Assembly: GCA_032716605.1 (NCBI GenBank)
Contig: CM064518.1
Span: forward strand, 44,044,744 to 44,108,743
From: Paralithodes platypus
Lineage: Eukaryota > Arthropoda > Malacostraca > Decapoda > Lithodidae
Direction: 5' to 3'
Length of the DNA stretch: 64,000 nt
Below the pieces are notes generated by a model, which ran no database searches, was not told the DNA's origin, and worked only from the letters and a program-made list of their open reading frames with translations. Position numbers and translations under genes: made by a program. The stretch's first letter is position 1; every line of letters begins with the position of its first letter. This document shows, in pieces, positions 49,986 through 60,315 of the stretch.

Positions 49986-50207
49986 ATTGACCAATTGCGA
50001 GTTTCTGGCTATAAGGAAGTTGGTGCCGTAAACATCGGTATTAAGCATAGATACAATAATACAATAGATGTCTAATGGATAAAACGTATGTTGAATTTAG
50101 CTGTATGTATTTATAAATGTACTACAACCGCATTTTAGCTGGCAATTCTGCTAAATATCAATGTAAAAAACTCCAACTTCCTTAAAGACTGAAAATCGCA
50201 TGTGGTC
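49986..50207 (+). mobile_element. family Q TIR element, both ends intact
   Basis: Left TTGACCAATTGCGAGTTTCT, GGCTATAAGGAAGTTGG. Right CTCCAACTTCCTTAAAGACT, GAAAATCGCATGTGGTCAA. 222 bp; about 38-base inverted repeats. Confidence 0.85.
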
Positions 50208-50278
50208 AATTCACCCATACTAATGTTAACTTTTATGCGTAAGATACCCAACGAGGAACGGAACTTATGTGGGCAACT

Positions 50279-50496
50279 GTACCGTCACGCTAATAAGTTA
50301 TGTCTCTGCACCAAGTATGTTTTGATCAATAATTGGTATCAGCACTCTCTAAGCTTCATTTCTTAAGTATCGAGTGAAATATGCAAACATGTTCCTACAC
50401 CTACCCACCCTATTCAACATCTGACAGACATTAATACAGCACAAAGCGAGCCGAACGTAATGACAGCTGAGACTTGACTTATTGGCGCCACTGTAC
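50279..50496 (+). mobile_element. family D TIR element flanked by GTAC
   Basis: GTAC (50279-50282), CGTCACGCTAATAAGTTATG ... GACTTGACTTATTGGCGCCA CT, GTAC (50493-50496). The interior matches 13334-13546 (ACCCTATTCAACATCTGACA). A solo D-like end (AACTTATGTGGGCAACT) lies immediately left. Confidence 0.82.
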
Positions 50497-50556
50497 CTCG
50501 GCTGTGAGGCAATCCTTGGGTAATAGATAGCCACGTTGGGGAAAGCCAGAGAGCCT

Positions 50557-50825
50557 CTAAGGCGAGATGGGTCGTTTTTCTGGTACCCCTTCTTCCTCAT
50601 GTTTAGCCTCATTAGTGTTCAGATTTTATGACGTTCAGTCCATTAGTTTGGGGACCTTTTGCCCCATTCTTTGTCAATATTAAGACTTTTCGTATCATTT
50701 ATTTCCAAGGAGGGTCATGGGGGTGTTTATGTTTTAAGCTTGATGGATGTCTAGGGAGGAAAGTCACAAAATTATAGAAATATATAATCATATGTGAGGA
50801 AATAAATACGCACATCCCCTCTTAA
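50557..50825 (+). mobile_element. family A element with core deleted
   Basis: CTAAGGCGAGATGGGTCGTT ... GTCAATATTAAGACTTTTCG, then a jump to AAGGAGGGTCATGGGGGTGT and GATGGATGTCTAGGGAGG, ending CGCACATCCCCTCTTAA. The core and hairpin (about 90 bases) are missing. Confidence 0.83.
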
Positions 50826-51064
50826 GGGGGTGTTTTACTATTATAATATATATAATTTTATATTTATTCATTTACATATTTGTTGTCTTATAATTATATT
50901 GTTTTCCCTACACCTCCATCAAGCTTGTTAAAGTACCACCAAGACCTCCCTTTGAGATATACTTGTGAATTTTTCGGTAGAAAAATGCGTCTTACAGCAT
51001 CAACATGTATGGGGCTAAACACGAGGGAGAAGGGGGACCAGAAAAAAAACATATCTTCTCTTAA
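50822..51064 (-). mobile_element. family A element with core deleted (minus)
   Basis: TTAAGGGGGTGTTTTACTAT ... TTTTCGGTAGAAAAATGCGT then GGGGCTAAACACGAGGGAGA and ATCTTCTCTTAA. It is tail-to-tail with the previous copy and shares its TTAA. Confidence 0.83.
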
Positions 51065-51689
51065 AAATAAATGACAAAGACAATGCGCTCGTGGGACATC
51101 GCCTTTAACTATATAAGCAATAGAGGAATATGTTCACACCCATACCAACCTACTTTTTTATCCTGCTCCGATGCAATTGGTCCTTGGGGTCTTTCCGGCC
51201 AGCAACTGTTGGGGGGGGGGGTGCCTTTTATGACCTTTTCTTGTGCTTAATCCATGGGTTTCAATACTGGCCCCCTTGCTCCCTTCCTGCCATCCCTACT
51301 GCCCTTTCACCCTGCCCCCTGTCCCCTGAACCCTCCCTACCTTCCTCCCTGCCCCCTCCCTAACTCCTTTCCTCCCCACCCCTGCATGTCCCCTCCCTCC
51401 CTGCCATCTCTCCTCCATGCCCCTTCTCTACCTCCCTTCCTCCCTACCTGTACCAATCCTGCCCCCTCCCTCCCTGCCTGCTGCCCATCCTCCTTGCTCC
51501 CTCCCTTCCTGCCCCCTCCCTCCCTGCCTGTTCCTTCCCTCCCTGCCTGACCCCTCCCTACCTACCTCCCTCCCTGCCTGTCCCTTCCCTCTGTGGTCAC
51601 TGGTCACCCTGGGTCTTGCTACATGGTCTTGATGGTCCTGGTGGTCAGTACTGGTCACTATCCTGCACCTGGGACTCTCTTTCACACAC
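51065..51689. repeat. CCCTCCCTGCC-rich minisatellite and unassigned DNA
   Basis: 51065-51275 is unassigned with a G-run at about 51208-51220. 51280-51600 is pyrimidine-rich with CCTCCCTGCC, CCTACC and CCTTCC units. 51600-51665 has TGGTCACTGG repeats. Confidence 0.8.
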
Positions 51690-51753
51690 ACACACACACA
51701 CACATAAACGCGTATACTGTATGTGTGTGTATGACTGTATGTATGTGTGTGCA

Positions 51754-51796
<43 letters not shown>

Positions 51797-52140
51797 TGTG
51801 TGTAAAAGCACTTCATTGTCGCTTACCCTAAATGGCTCTGATATTAAACTCACATATTTTCATAAACACATACATACAAATTATATATCCCCACTGTCAC
51901 GGTTTTGCATATACATAAGGACACACATACACAATACATGCCCACACACATACAACAACAAAAACACACACACACACACATACACCATACACACACACAG
52001 TTAGCTCACATACACAATACATTCCCACACACACACAACAAAAACACTCAGTTAGTACACATACACAATATCTTCCCACACACACATACACACACACACA
52101 CACATACACAATACATTCACACACACACACACACAACAAA
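51690..52140. repeat. CA/GT and GA microsatellite cluster
   Basis: AC, GTAT, GA (51762-51793) and CACATACAC tracts. TACACAATACATTCCCACAC-type units repeat four times at 51930-52120. Confidence 0.88.
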
Positions 52141-52146
52141 AGAGAC

Positions 52147-52499
52147 TTAAGGGGGTAGTGACTATTATTTTGTTATGTGTATTTATTTATTAACGTATTT
52201 TTTACTTTCCTCGCTAGACCTCCATCAAGATTTAAAAAAAAATCCTAGACCCCCTTTCAAGATAAACTTGTACATTACCGAAAATGTCCTTCTAAACTTA
52301 CAGGCTCGCTATCGCTCGCCAGGAAAAAATCGACACCTAAATAGAACGAAAGGTCTTAATATTGACAAAGAAATGGGGTGAAAGGTCTCAAAATCTACAG
52401 ACTAATGGGGAAAACGTGTAACTATCTGAAAACTAATGGGGCTAAGCATGAGGGAGATGGAGTCCAGAAAAACGAACCATCCCCCTTTTCAAATAGCAC
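52147..52499 (-). mobile_element. family A element (minus)
   Basis: TTAAGGGGGTAGTGACTATT to CGAACCATCCCCCTTTT (right TTAA lost). Hairpin deleted (ACCGAAAATGTCC); core perfect (AGGCTCGCTATCGCTCGCCA). Confidence 0.86.
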
Positions 52500-52561
52500 A
52501 CATACACAACACATTCCCACACATACACAACAAAAGAAAACACCCGCTTAGCACACATATT

Positions 52562-52632
52562 ACACAGTGTTGCCAATGTAGCTACTTTCCCGCTAGATCT
52601 AGGCGTATTTACTTCGATCTAGAGGCAAATTT
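52562..52632 (+). mobile_element. family S left end
   Basis: ACAGTGTTGCCAATGTAGCT, CCCGCTAGATCTAGGCGTAT, TACTTCGATCTAGAGGCAAA. It stops after 70 bases. Confidence 0.75.
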
Positions 52633-52699
52633 TCACACCTTCCCTGAGACCCCAGCAGGAGGGCCGGAAAGGGGGGCTGGGGCCTGGCCGGGTGGGGGG

Positions 52700-52815
52700 G
52701 CTTATTTAGCTGCCTATTCTGGTAACTATTACACGATTTTATTCAATTTAATAAGGGCCTCTAGCACTTAACAGACTTTGAACCATCTCACTTAACCCTT
52801 TTTGCTTCCCCAGAT
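52700..52815 (+). mobile_element. family C fragment
   Basis: TATTCTGGTAACTATTACAC, AGGGCCTCTAGCACTTAACA, TTAACCCTTTTTGCTTCCCC AGAT. A second piece of C (CTACCACAGATCCTTCTCAA, CACAATCGTCTG) lies at 53170-53228, on the far side of the A element at 52831-53161. The A element may have split one C element. Confidence 0.7.
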
Positions 52816-52830
52816 GACCCTTTCTTGTGC

Positions 52831-53161
52831 TTAAGGAGAGATGGGTCGTTATTCTGGTCCCCCTTTTTCCTCATGTTTAGCCCCATTAGGTTTTCAGACG
52901 TTGGCTCCATTATTTTGTCGATTTTAAGACCTTTAGCCCCATTTCTTTGTCAATATTAAGACCTCCTGTGCTATTTAGGTGTTGATTTTTTTCCTGGCGA
53001 ACGATAGTGAGTGTAATTTTGGAAGAACCGACCTTTGGTCGGACATTTTTTCTACCGAAAAATTTACAAAGTAATCTAGAAGGGGGATCTATTGGATGTT
53101 TTTTTTTAGTTTGATGGAGGTCTAGGGAGGAAACTAAAACAAATAAACCCTTCCCTTTTAA
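52831..53161 (+). mobile_element. family A element, full length
   Basis: TTAAGGAGAGATGGGTCGTT to AAACCCTTCCCTTTTAA, 331 bp. The head repeats are one unit short. Hairpin CCGACCTTTGGTCGG keeps pairing by compensating changes on both sides. Confidence 0.87.
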
Positions 53162-53267
53162 TCCCTGGTTTTCATCTTAACCCTTTTTGCTACCACAGAT
53201 CCTTCTCAATCTGCACACAATCGTCTGCCCACCCCTATCCATACGTCACTTCACCCTGGCTACATGT

Positions 53268-53269
<2 letters not shown>

Positions 53270-53298
<29 letters not shown>

Positions 53299-53401
53299 CT
53301 TTATGCATTGGAGGCGGAAACTACGCTGTAAATAATGAACACAGGAATAAAAGCCGGGTACCACCAAGATCTATAATATACAGTATATAGATCTTGGGTA
53401 C
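53270..53401. repeat. GT and G-run, then 45-bp palindrome
   Basis: (GT)9 passes into a G18 run at about 53281-53298. At 53355-53401 GGTACC-ACC-AAGATCTATA and TATAGATCTT-GGGTACC form an inverted repeat of about 19 bases per arm around ATACAGTA. Confidence 0.85.
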
Positions 53402-53462
53402 CACGTACCTTACGTAGAGGAGGTGGTATACACTGGGAGAGCCCTGAGGAACACTGATAGTT
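53396..53462 (-). pseudogene. LINE RT C-terminal fragment (minus)
   Basis: The minus frame gives YQCSSGLSQCIPPPLRKVRG T, matching NNQCSSELSQCIPPPLRRVR of 42629-43012. Only about 67 bases survive. The palindrome at 53355-53401 forms its edge. Confidence 0.75.
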
Positions 53463-53959
53463 AAAGGTCAAGTGCATGACTACGACGTTATCTGAAGTCC
53501 TATTAAACGTGAACTCAGAAGCATCTAGACCAGTAGTACCCAGAAAAGAAGATGTCGGTACTATGGGTGTGAGAGCTAGGGGAACCTCTGGGGGGTTGGG
53601 GGTTGGGGGTCCCAGGGCATCTCCAGCTGTTCCAGGCTTGCATCACAACCACCTCAGTACCCTTATATTTGTACTCATACCTGGGAGGAGTTTTTCTACT
53701 TAGATAGAGTGACTTTTTTTGCGTTAACTCCGCGGCCTGCCTTTGGTCCGGCTTCGTCAATTGTATCTGGACAGCACAATGGAGCCGTATCGAAGCCAAA
53801 CGAGATATACTACAGAGTGCTCAGTAATGACGCAAGCGCTTTGTACTTTACGACGCCATTACTACAGGGTACAGATATTGTGGAGGGTGATTGTTTGTGT
53901 GGGTATTGTAAGCATATTAATGGACAGTTTTATTGACTTGTTTATCTATTGTAGTCATA
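53463..53959. other. unassigned sequence
   Basis: GC-balanced DNA with several 75-95-codon frames on both strands, none recognised. CATGACTACGACGTTATC near 53475 and TCCGGCTTCGTCAATTGTAT near 53745 have no second copy. This is one of the few stretches that could hide an exon, but no splice-flanked homology is visible. Confidence 0.45.
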
Positions 53960-54338
53960 TTAAGGGCGGATAAACGTATTTATTTGCTTGTGTATTCATC
54001 ATTTTCTATATACTGTGTTTAGTTTCCTCCCTAGACTTCCATCAAGTTTAACCCCCCCCCCCCCTAGACTCCCCTTCAATATACTTATATTTGTACATTT
54101 TCGATAGAAAACAATTCCAGGCCGAAGGCCGGTTGTTCTTAAAATTATAGGCTCACTATCGCTCGCCAGGAAAAAATCGACACCTAAATGACACGAAAGG
54201 TCTTAATATTGACAAAGAAATGGGGCATAAAGTCTTAAAATCGCCAAACTAATTGGGCGAACGTCTTATAATCTCAAAACAAATGAGGCTAAACACGAGG
54301 GAGAAGGGGGTCTAGAAAAGCGGCCATCCCCCCCTTAA
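53960..54338 (-). mobile_element. family A element, full length (minus)
   Basis: TTAAGGGCGGATAAACGT to CGGCCATCCCCCCCTTAA, 379 bp. Includes a C-run of about 14 where others have AAAAACACCCC. On both sides lies the same 26-base segment, AGTTTTATTGACTTGTTTAT CTATT. Confidence 0.87.
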
Positions 54339-54386
54339 GGAAGAGTTTTATTGACTTGTTTATCTATTTATTAAATCTCGAATAGA

Positions 54387-55265
54387 TGTCTTCGGGGGTA
54401 TATTATTATGGATGTCTTCGGGGGTATATTATTATGGGTGTCTTCGGGGGTATATTATTATGGGTATCTTCGGGGGTATATTATTATGGGTGTCTTCGGG
54501 GGTATATTATTATGGGTGTCTTCGGGGGTATATTATTATGGGTGTCTTCGGGGGTATATTATTATGGGTGTCTTCGGGGGTATATTATTATGGGTGTCTT
54601 CGGGGGTATATTATTATGGGTGTCTTCGGGGGTATATTATTATGGGTGTCTTCGGGGGTATATTATTATGGGTGTCTTCGGGGGTATATTATTATGGGTG
54701 TCTTCGGGGGTATATTATTATGGGTGTCTTCGGGGGTATATTATTATGGGTGTCTTCGGGGGTATATTATTATGGGTATCTTCGGGGGTATATTATTATG
54801 GGTGTCTTCGGGGGTATATTATTATGGGTGTCTTCGGGGGTATATTACTATGAGTGTCTTCGGGGGAATATTATTATGGGTGTCTTCGGGGGTATATTAT
54901 TATGGGTGTCTTCGGGGGTATATTATTATGGATGTCTTCGGGGGTATATTATTATGGGTGTCTTCGGGGGTATATTATTATGGGTGTCTTCGGGGGTATA
55001 TTATTATGGGTGTCTTCGGGGGTATATTATTATGGGTGTCTTCGGGGGTATATTATTATGGGTGTCTTCGGGGGTATATTATTATGGGTGTCTTCGGGGG
55101 TATATTATTATGGGTGTCTTCGGGGGTATATTATTATGGGTGTCTTCGGGGGTATATTATTATGGGTGTCTTCGGGGGTATATTATTATGGGTGTCTTCG
55201 GGGGTATATTATTATGGGTGTCTTCGGGGGTATATTATTATGGGTGTCTTCGGGGGTATATTATT
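54387..55265 (+). repeat. 26-bp minisatellite, about 34 copies, derived from family A
   Basis: Unit TGTCTTCGGGGGTATATTAT, TATGGG. Nearly all units are identical; rare changes are GGATGTC (54411, 54929), GGTATC (54465, 54777), ACTATGAG (54847) and GGGGGAATA. The array starts after AAATCTCGAATAGA and stops at TTTAGCATGATGGAGGTCTA, both A sequences. Because 26 is not a multiple of three, all three frames stay open, which explains the 286-290-codon frames. Confidence 0.97.
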
Positions 55266-55500
55266 TAGCATGATGGAGGTCTAAAGACAGATATTATTCC
55301 CCTTAGGGCATGTCAACTAGATAAGTTCAAAAAGAGAGGCTGGGCGTATAATGATATTTCTATATTAATGTATCTTTTTTATCATTTGTTTTAGTTTCCT
55401 CCATAGACCTCCATCAAGATTTAAACAACACCCTCCCAAGACCCTCCTTCAAGATAAATGTGTACATTTTTCGATAGAAAAAAGTCCCGGCCAAAGTGTG
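55266..55500. mobile_element. family A remnants on both sides of the array end
   Basis: 55266-55305 (plus) has AGCATGATGGAGGTCTAAAG and TTATTCCCCTTA, the right end of the host A copy. 55322-55498 (minus) is a separate A tail: GGCTGGGCGTATAATGATAT, TTTCCTCCATAGACCTCCAT, TGTACATTTTTCGATAGAAA, then CCCGGCC where it stops. Confidence 0.75.
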
Positions 55501-55655
55501 AAGTAGGTTTTGAGAGGCGGTGGCGGGGGGGGGGGGGGGGGGGTAATCAATGCGCAAAGTAAAAATGCATTGCTCGAAAATGGCAGAAACAATGAAAACC
55601 CTCAATAATATCATACTATAACCCCCAACCAAGACGTCGGCTGAGCTAGTGTTAA
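55500..55655 (-). mobile_element. G-run and family B end (minus)
   Basis: G19 at about 55525-55543, then GCATTGCTCGAAAATGGCAG, AAACCCTCAATAATATCATA, GACGTCGGCTGAGCTAGTGT and TTAA (55652-55655): the outer 110 bases of B in reverse. Confidence 0.75.
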
Positions 55656-55999
55656 GGGGGGAGATGGGCCGTTTTTGCGGGTCCCCTTTCTCTCTCGTGT
55701 TAAGCCCCATTTGTTTTGAGATTATAATTACGTTCAGCCCACTAGTTTGTCGAATTTAACACCTTTCACCCCATTTCGTTGTCAATTTCAAGACTTTCCG
55801 TGCCATTTAGGCTGTAATTTTAAGATAAATCTGCCTTCGCCTGAGACATTTTTCTACCGAAAATTGTACAAATTCATCTTGAAGGAGGGTCTAGGGGATG
55901 GGTTTTTGTTTACAGTTTGATGGAGGTCTAGGGAGGAAAGTAAATAATAAATGAATGAATGAATAAAATAGACCACAAAAATAACCACTATCCCCTTAA
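55652..55999 (+). mobile_element. family A element, full length
   Basis: TTAAGGGGGGAGATGGGCCG to AACCACTATCCCCTTAA, 348 bp. The core (CCTGGCGAGCG...) is deleted between CATTTAGG and CTGTAATTTTAAG, so this copy lacks the most conserved segment. Confidence 0.87.
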
Positions 56000-56361
56000 G
56001 AGGGCGGGGGGGTGAGCCAGGTGTGACCGCAGGGGGGGGGGGGGGTAAATAGGGGGTTCCGCTAAACTCCCTCAATGGTAGGTAGGGGGTGTCTTGAGTC
56101 ACCCCTGGAGAAACTATAGTCAGATCGGCCAACCTTCGCCTTTCTTGGGTCCCACTGGTGATATTTTCCCTTCTTGTGTATGCTCAAATATTCCCATCCC
56201 CGTAATCTAGTTTTGCTAATTTCACTCCAACTCCAAAAACCACCCAATGAAATTAATGAAAGCATATGATCAATCCTTTCAGACTTTTCGTTTTTCAAGA
56301 CATAAGTTGCCCCCAGAGGAAAGGGTTAGGGAACGCGAAAGTGGTCCCGGACCCTAAGAAT
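56000..56361. other. unassigned, with SINE H body copy
   Basis: G-run at about 56030-56046. The stretch 56195-56290 (TTTCACTCCAACTCC, ATGAAATTAATGAAAGCATA, TGATCAATCC) resembles the body of SINE H at 62795-62932 without the tRNA-like head. The rest is unassigned. Confidence 0.5.
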
Positions 56362-56537
56362 TAGAACTTTTAATCGACACCTAAATGGCTCGAAAGGCCT
56401 TAAAATTGAAAACGAAATTGGGCGAAAGGTCTCAAAATCACCAAACTAATAGGCCGAACCTCATAAAATGTCAAAGTTAATTGGGCTAAACACGAGGGAA
56501 AAGGGGAGGTCCAGAAAAACGGCCCATATCCCCTTAA
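56362..56537 (-). mobile_element. family A head (minus)
   Basis: TTTAATCGACACCTAAATGG, GGGCGAAAGGTCTCAAAATC, TTGGGCTAAACACGAGGGAA, CCCATATCCCCTTAA. Truncated at the core. Confidence 0.8.
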
Positions 56538-56599
56538 GTCATCCCCGGACCCTCTCCACCCTCTGTATTATGGTCCACGTGGGCCGACCTCTTCCGTAA

Positions 56600-57165
56600 T
56601 ACCCTCCTTTTTGGCCGACCTTCCGACCTTCCTTCCTTCATTCATTGCTTCATTCATTAATTAATTCATTCCTCTCTTCTTTCCTATCTGCTTCCCTTCC
56701 TTCCTTCTCTTCCTTCCTTCCTGTCTTCCTTTCTTCCTTACTGGGGTTTTTCTTCCTTCCTTCCTTCCTTACTGTTTTCTTCTCTTCCTTCCTTCCTTAC
56801 TGTTTTCTTATCTTCCTTCCTTCCTTCCTTCCTTCCTTACTGTTTTCTTCTCTTCCTTCCTTCCTTCCTTCCTTACTGTTTTCTTATCTTCCTTCCTTCC
56901 TTCCTTACTGTTTTCTTCTCTTCCTTCCTTCCTTACTGTTTTCTTCTCTTCCTTCCTTCCTTCCTTCCTTCCTTCCTTACTGTTTTCTTCTCTTTCTTCC
57001 TTCCTTCCTTCCTTACTGTTTTCTTCTCTTCCTTCCTTACTTCCATCCTTACTGTTTTCTTATCTTCCTTCCTGTTTTCTTTTCTTTCCTTCCTTCCTTC
57101 CTTCCTCCCTTCCTTCTGTCCTATCTTCGCTGCTTCCTTCCTTCCTTCTTATTTCGTCAGTTTGT
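56600..57165 (+). repeat. (TTCC)n with TACTGTTTTCTT punctuation
   Basis: TTCC runs of 2-7 units are separated by TTACTGTTTTCTTCTCTTCC or TTACTGTTTTCTTATCTTCC about twelve times. The 176-codon Phe/Leu/Ser/Pro frame is a translation of this. Confidence 0.93.
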
Positions 57166-57429
57166 ATCCCTATAGCCCCACATCCTTGGTAATATGGAAA
57201 TGAGACTTGGTATGGGGGAGGTACTCAGGAGGTCCCAGTTTTGTTTTTAGCGAAAGCATTCTGAAGATTATTTAATCACACCACCTTGACTCGAGTTGCC
57301 CTCTTAATTGATCCACGTAGAATATATTATCATAGTGTTGCCTCTATGTGTGATCCCCGTAGAGTTTATTATCATAGTGCTGCCTCTGTGTGTTATACGG
57401 ACACACACACATATACACCCACATACACA
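57166..57429. other. unassigned, with 43-bp tandem duplication
   Basis: TGATCCACGTAGAATATATT, ATCATAGTGTTGCCTCTATG, TG at about 57309 is repeated in diverged form at about 57352. Nothing else is recognised. Confidence 0.6.
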
Positions 57430-57600
57430 AATGCCCTACCACGGACATTAGTTCCAAGGCAGTAGTTCCCTTCCCAATTTTCCCTTACCCACTCTGAACC
57501 ACTGTTCAGACACTTGATCCTCAGTGTTTTGGAGGACAAGCATCCTAGAGGGGTCACTAGATCTGTTGTTGCTTGATTTCCTTTGTACTCCTTTGTACAT
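57430..57600 (+). repeat. dispersed repeat family K
   Basis: ACCACGGACATTAGTTCCAA, CACTTGATCCTCAGTGTTTT, GAGGGGTCACTAGATCTGTT, ending TTGTACTCCTTTGTAC. The left 50 bases of K are missing. Confidence 0.78.
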
Positions 57601-57639
57601 TTAACCTGTCATTCCACTAATGGTTCAGAAATATATAAC

Positions 57640-57774
57640 ACCCCGTTCTTAACATTAATCATCAATTACAAACCCCTAATGTACTTGAATAAACTAATGA
57701 AAGCATATATTATGGTCCTCCCGGGATTGCAACTCGGGACACCACACCCAGAACACAACCACCACGATTTACCC
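57640..57774 (-). mobile_element. SINE family H (minus), tRNA-like head
   Basis: The complement of 57716-57770 reads GTGGTGGTTGTGTTCTGGGT and TCCCGAGTTGCAATCCCGGG AGGACCA, a decayed tRNA-like head (B-box GAGTTGCAATCCC). The body AAACTAATGAAAGCATATAT continues to the left. Confidence 0.55.
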
Positions 57775-57990
57775 TTAACCCCTTCTGTACCGAGGACGTC
57801 TTTTGTATCTTATTCTAGCTATATTTAGACCATTGTGTGCAGTTTGAGAAGGATCTGTGGTAGTAAAAAGGGTAAAGTGAGATAGTTTGTAGCCTTTTTA
57901 ATGGGTAGACGTCCTTCCTAAGCTGAATAAAATCGTCTAATAGTTGCCAGAATATAATGCAAAATACGTCACCGGTACAGAAGGGGTTAA
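57775..57990 (+). mobile_element. family C element, full length
   Basis: TTAACCCCTTCTGTACCGAG to TCACCGGTACAGAAGGGGTT AA, 216 bp. It abuts SINE H on the left and E on the right through 57987-57990. Confidence 0.88.
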
Positions 57991-58210
57991 TAGGCCTCTG
58001 AGGATCGATGTCGCACGTCTTTTTTCGTCTTTTTGTCTGGCTATTATTAGACGATTTTATTCAGATTAGGAAGGTTATATGGAAGTTAGAGGCTTGATTG
58101 AGATAGTCTTCACCAATTTAATACCCACAGATCCTTCATAAGCTGCATAAAATCGTCTCATGATAGCCAAAATTAAACTGCTAAAACGCGTCAGAACTTT
58201 AAGGGGTTAA
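57987..58210 (+). mobile_element. family E element, full length
   Basis: Left TTAATAGGCCTCTGAGG (weak); right CTAAAACGCGTCAGAACTTT, AAGGGGTTAA. Inner CTATTATTAGACGATTTTAT and CATAAAATCGTCTCATGATA are inverted. The ACGCGTCAGA right end is complementary to the left end of 21465 (TCTGACGCGTTTT). Confidence 0.75.
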
Positions 58211-58367
58211 TAAGCCTACCAGGGTGAATGCGAGGCGCACTTTTTTTGGCACAGCTCGACGCCTCTTTCAGTTTTTCTTTGTTTTTTCTTATACAAAAAA
58301 TGGCAGCATGCATAAAGGGAAAACGGTTTATGAGCTCAATGGGCCACCACACCTGACAACTGTTCAC

Positions 58368-58370
<3 letters not shown>

Positions 58371-58461
<91 letters not shown>
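58371..58461. repeat. (CT)n microsatellite
   Basis: About 45 uninterrupted CT units. The preceding 58211-58370 is unassigned. Confidence 0.97.
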
Positions 58462-58463
<2 letters not shown>

Positions 58464-58539
58464 ACTTTTTTTTTAATACCAGTTACCTAAAAAAAAAATA
58501 CATTTAAATGCATGGGATTTACAACCGAAGCTATGCATA

Positions 58540-58715
58540 ACTAACATTAATCCTGCCACGGATATTTGTCCCAGGGCAGTCTTTCCTTTCCATTTTTCCC
58601 TTACCCCCTCTAAACTACTGTTTGGACACTTGACCATCAGTGTTTTGGATGGCAAGCAGCCTTGAGGGGTCGCTGGATCTGTTGTTGCTTGATTTCCTTT
58701 GTACTCCTTTGTACT
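58540..58715 (+). repeat. dispersed repeat family K
   Basis: TTAATCCTGCCACGGATATT, TTTGGACACTTGACCATCAG, TTGAGGGGTCGCTGGATCTG, ending CTTTGTACTCCTTTGTAC. Confidence 0.78.
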
Positions 58716-59394
58716 CTCTCTCTATCTCTCTCTATCTCTATCTCACACACACACACACACACCACTTCTCTCTCTCTTCCCCTGACATTGATATTCTGTT
58801 ACCACCAGTTACCACCCCTCAACATTCTCCATTCCCCTACCCCCCCCCCCCTACCCCCTAACTCCTTAACGCCAAGTCAAACCCTCTTTTTACCCCCCAC
58901 CATCACCACCACCATTACCATCCTATATCACCACCATCATCACCACCACCACCACCATCACCCTCTACCAAACCCGCAACTGTATATAATTATATTTGTA
59001 AATACTATGTAAGAAGAATAACCGCTGTCGGTGGAAATAAACTTTATTATTATTATTACCACCACCACCACCACCACCACCACCACCATAACACCAACAC
59101 CACCACCACCACCACCACTACCACATCTGGCGCCACAGTTTTTATCCCTGGCACAATAATACACTTCTTCCGGCGCCCCCTTGTGAAATCCTGGGGTCTC
59201 CTCCTGTTATAACCTCTGGCGCCATTACAACAGACTCTTGCAGCAACACCGATACACACACATATACAACACATACACATACACATATACATATACACAC
59301 TCGCACACTAAACACACCATATACACACACACACACACACACACTAACACATACATTGTCGGAAAAAGCACTCGTGTGACACCCATGGCTTACA
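58716..59394. repeat. CT, AC and ACC/CCA simple-repeat cluster
   Basis: CT and AC at 58720-58765, C-run at about 58840-58851, CCA/TCA triplets at 58900-58965, ACC triplets at 59060-59125, AC at about 59323-59344. A short unique part (59127-59235) has GGCGCC motifs twice (CTGGCGCCACAG, CTCTGGCGCCATTAC). Confidence 0.85.
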
Positions 59395-60315
59395 CCCAGC
59401 ACCCCCACCCCAACCCACCACCTCCCTCAGACCAACCCACCTCCTCATTCTTCTTAGACCACCACCAACCCACCACCTCCCCCAGACCCACCCTCCTCAT
59501 TCTTCTTACACCACCACCAACCCACCATCTCCCACAAACCCACCCACTTCCTCCTTCTTACACCACCACCAACCCACCACCTCCCTCCATACCCATACCC
59601 ACCCACCTCCTCCTTCTTATATCACCGCCAACCCCCTCCAACCCACCACCTCCCCCCATACCCACCCACCTCCTCCTTCTTATACCACCGCCAACCCCCT
59701 CCATCCCACCACCTCCCCCCATACCCACCCCCCTCCTCCTTCTTACACCACCACCAACCCACCTCCTACTTCTTCTTACACCACACCAACCCACCACCTC
59801 CTCCCATACCCGTTACCCACCCACCACCTCCTTCTTATACCACCGCCAACCCACCACCTCCCCCCATACCCACCCACCTCCTCCTTCTTACACCACCACC
59901 AACCCACCATCTCCCCAAGACCCTCCCACCTCCTCCTCCTTACACCACCACCAACCCACCACCTCCCCAGACACACCCACCTCCTCCTTCTTCTTACACC
60001 ACCACCTCCCCCCATACCCATTACCCACCCACCTCCTCCTTCTTCTTACACCACCACCAACCCACCATACCCATTACCCACCCACCACCTCCTCCTTATA
60101 CCACCGCCAACCCCTTCCACCCCTACTCCAACCCACCACCTCTCCCTATACCCACCCTCCTCCTCCTCCTTATACCACCGCCAACCCCTTCCACCCCTAC
60201 TCCAACCCACCACCTCTCCCTATACCCACCCTCCTCCTCCTCCTTATACCACCGCCAACCCCTACTCCAACCCACCACCTCTCCCTATACCCACCCTTCT
60301 CCTCCTCCTTGTTTT
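59395..60315 (+). repeat. CCACC-rich minisatellite, about 60-bp units
   Basis: About 15 irregular units of CCAACCCACCACCTCCCCCA, TACCCACCCACCTCCTCCTT and CTTATACCACCGCCAACCC. Pyrimidine/CA strand, no G-rich breaks. The 432-codon plus frame (the longest in the window) is a Pro/Thr/His/Leu translation of it and not a gene. Confidence 0.95.

Noticed and set aside
53463..53959. Possible exon of a host gene
   Set aside because: Several mid-length frames exist on both strands, but there is no recognisable protein similarity and no supported splice signals. Left as unassigned.
54386..55284. Overlapping 286- and 290-codon frames with a perfect peptide repeat (GVYYYGCLRGYIIMGVFGGI)
   Set aside because: The 26-bp unit keeps all three plus frames open. 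The peptide is an arithmetic result of the minisatellite and is not evidence of a repeat protein.
56645..57175. 176-codon hydrophobic frame that looks like a membrane protein
   Set aside because: It translates (TTCC)n with periodic TACTGTTTTCTT. Its hydrophobicity comes from Phe/Leu/Ser/Pro codons of the simple repeat.
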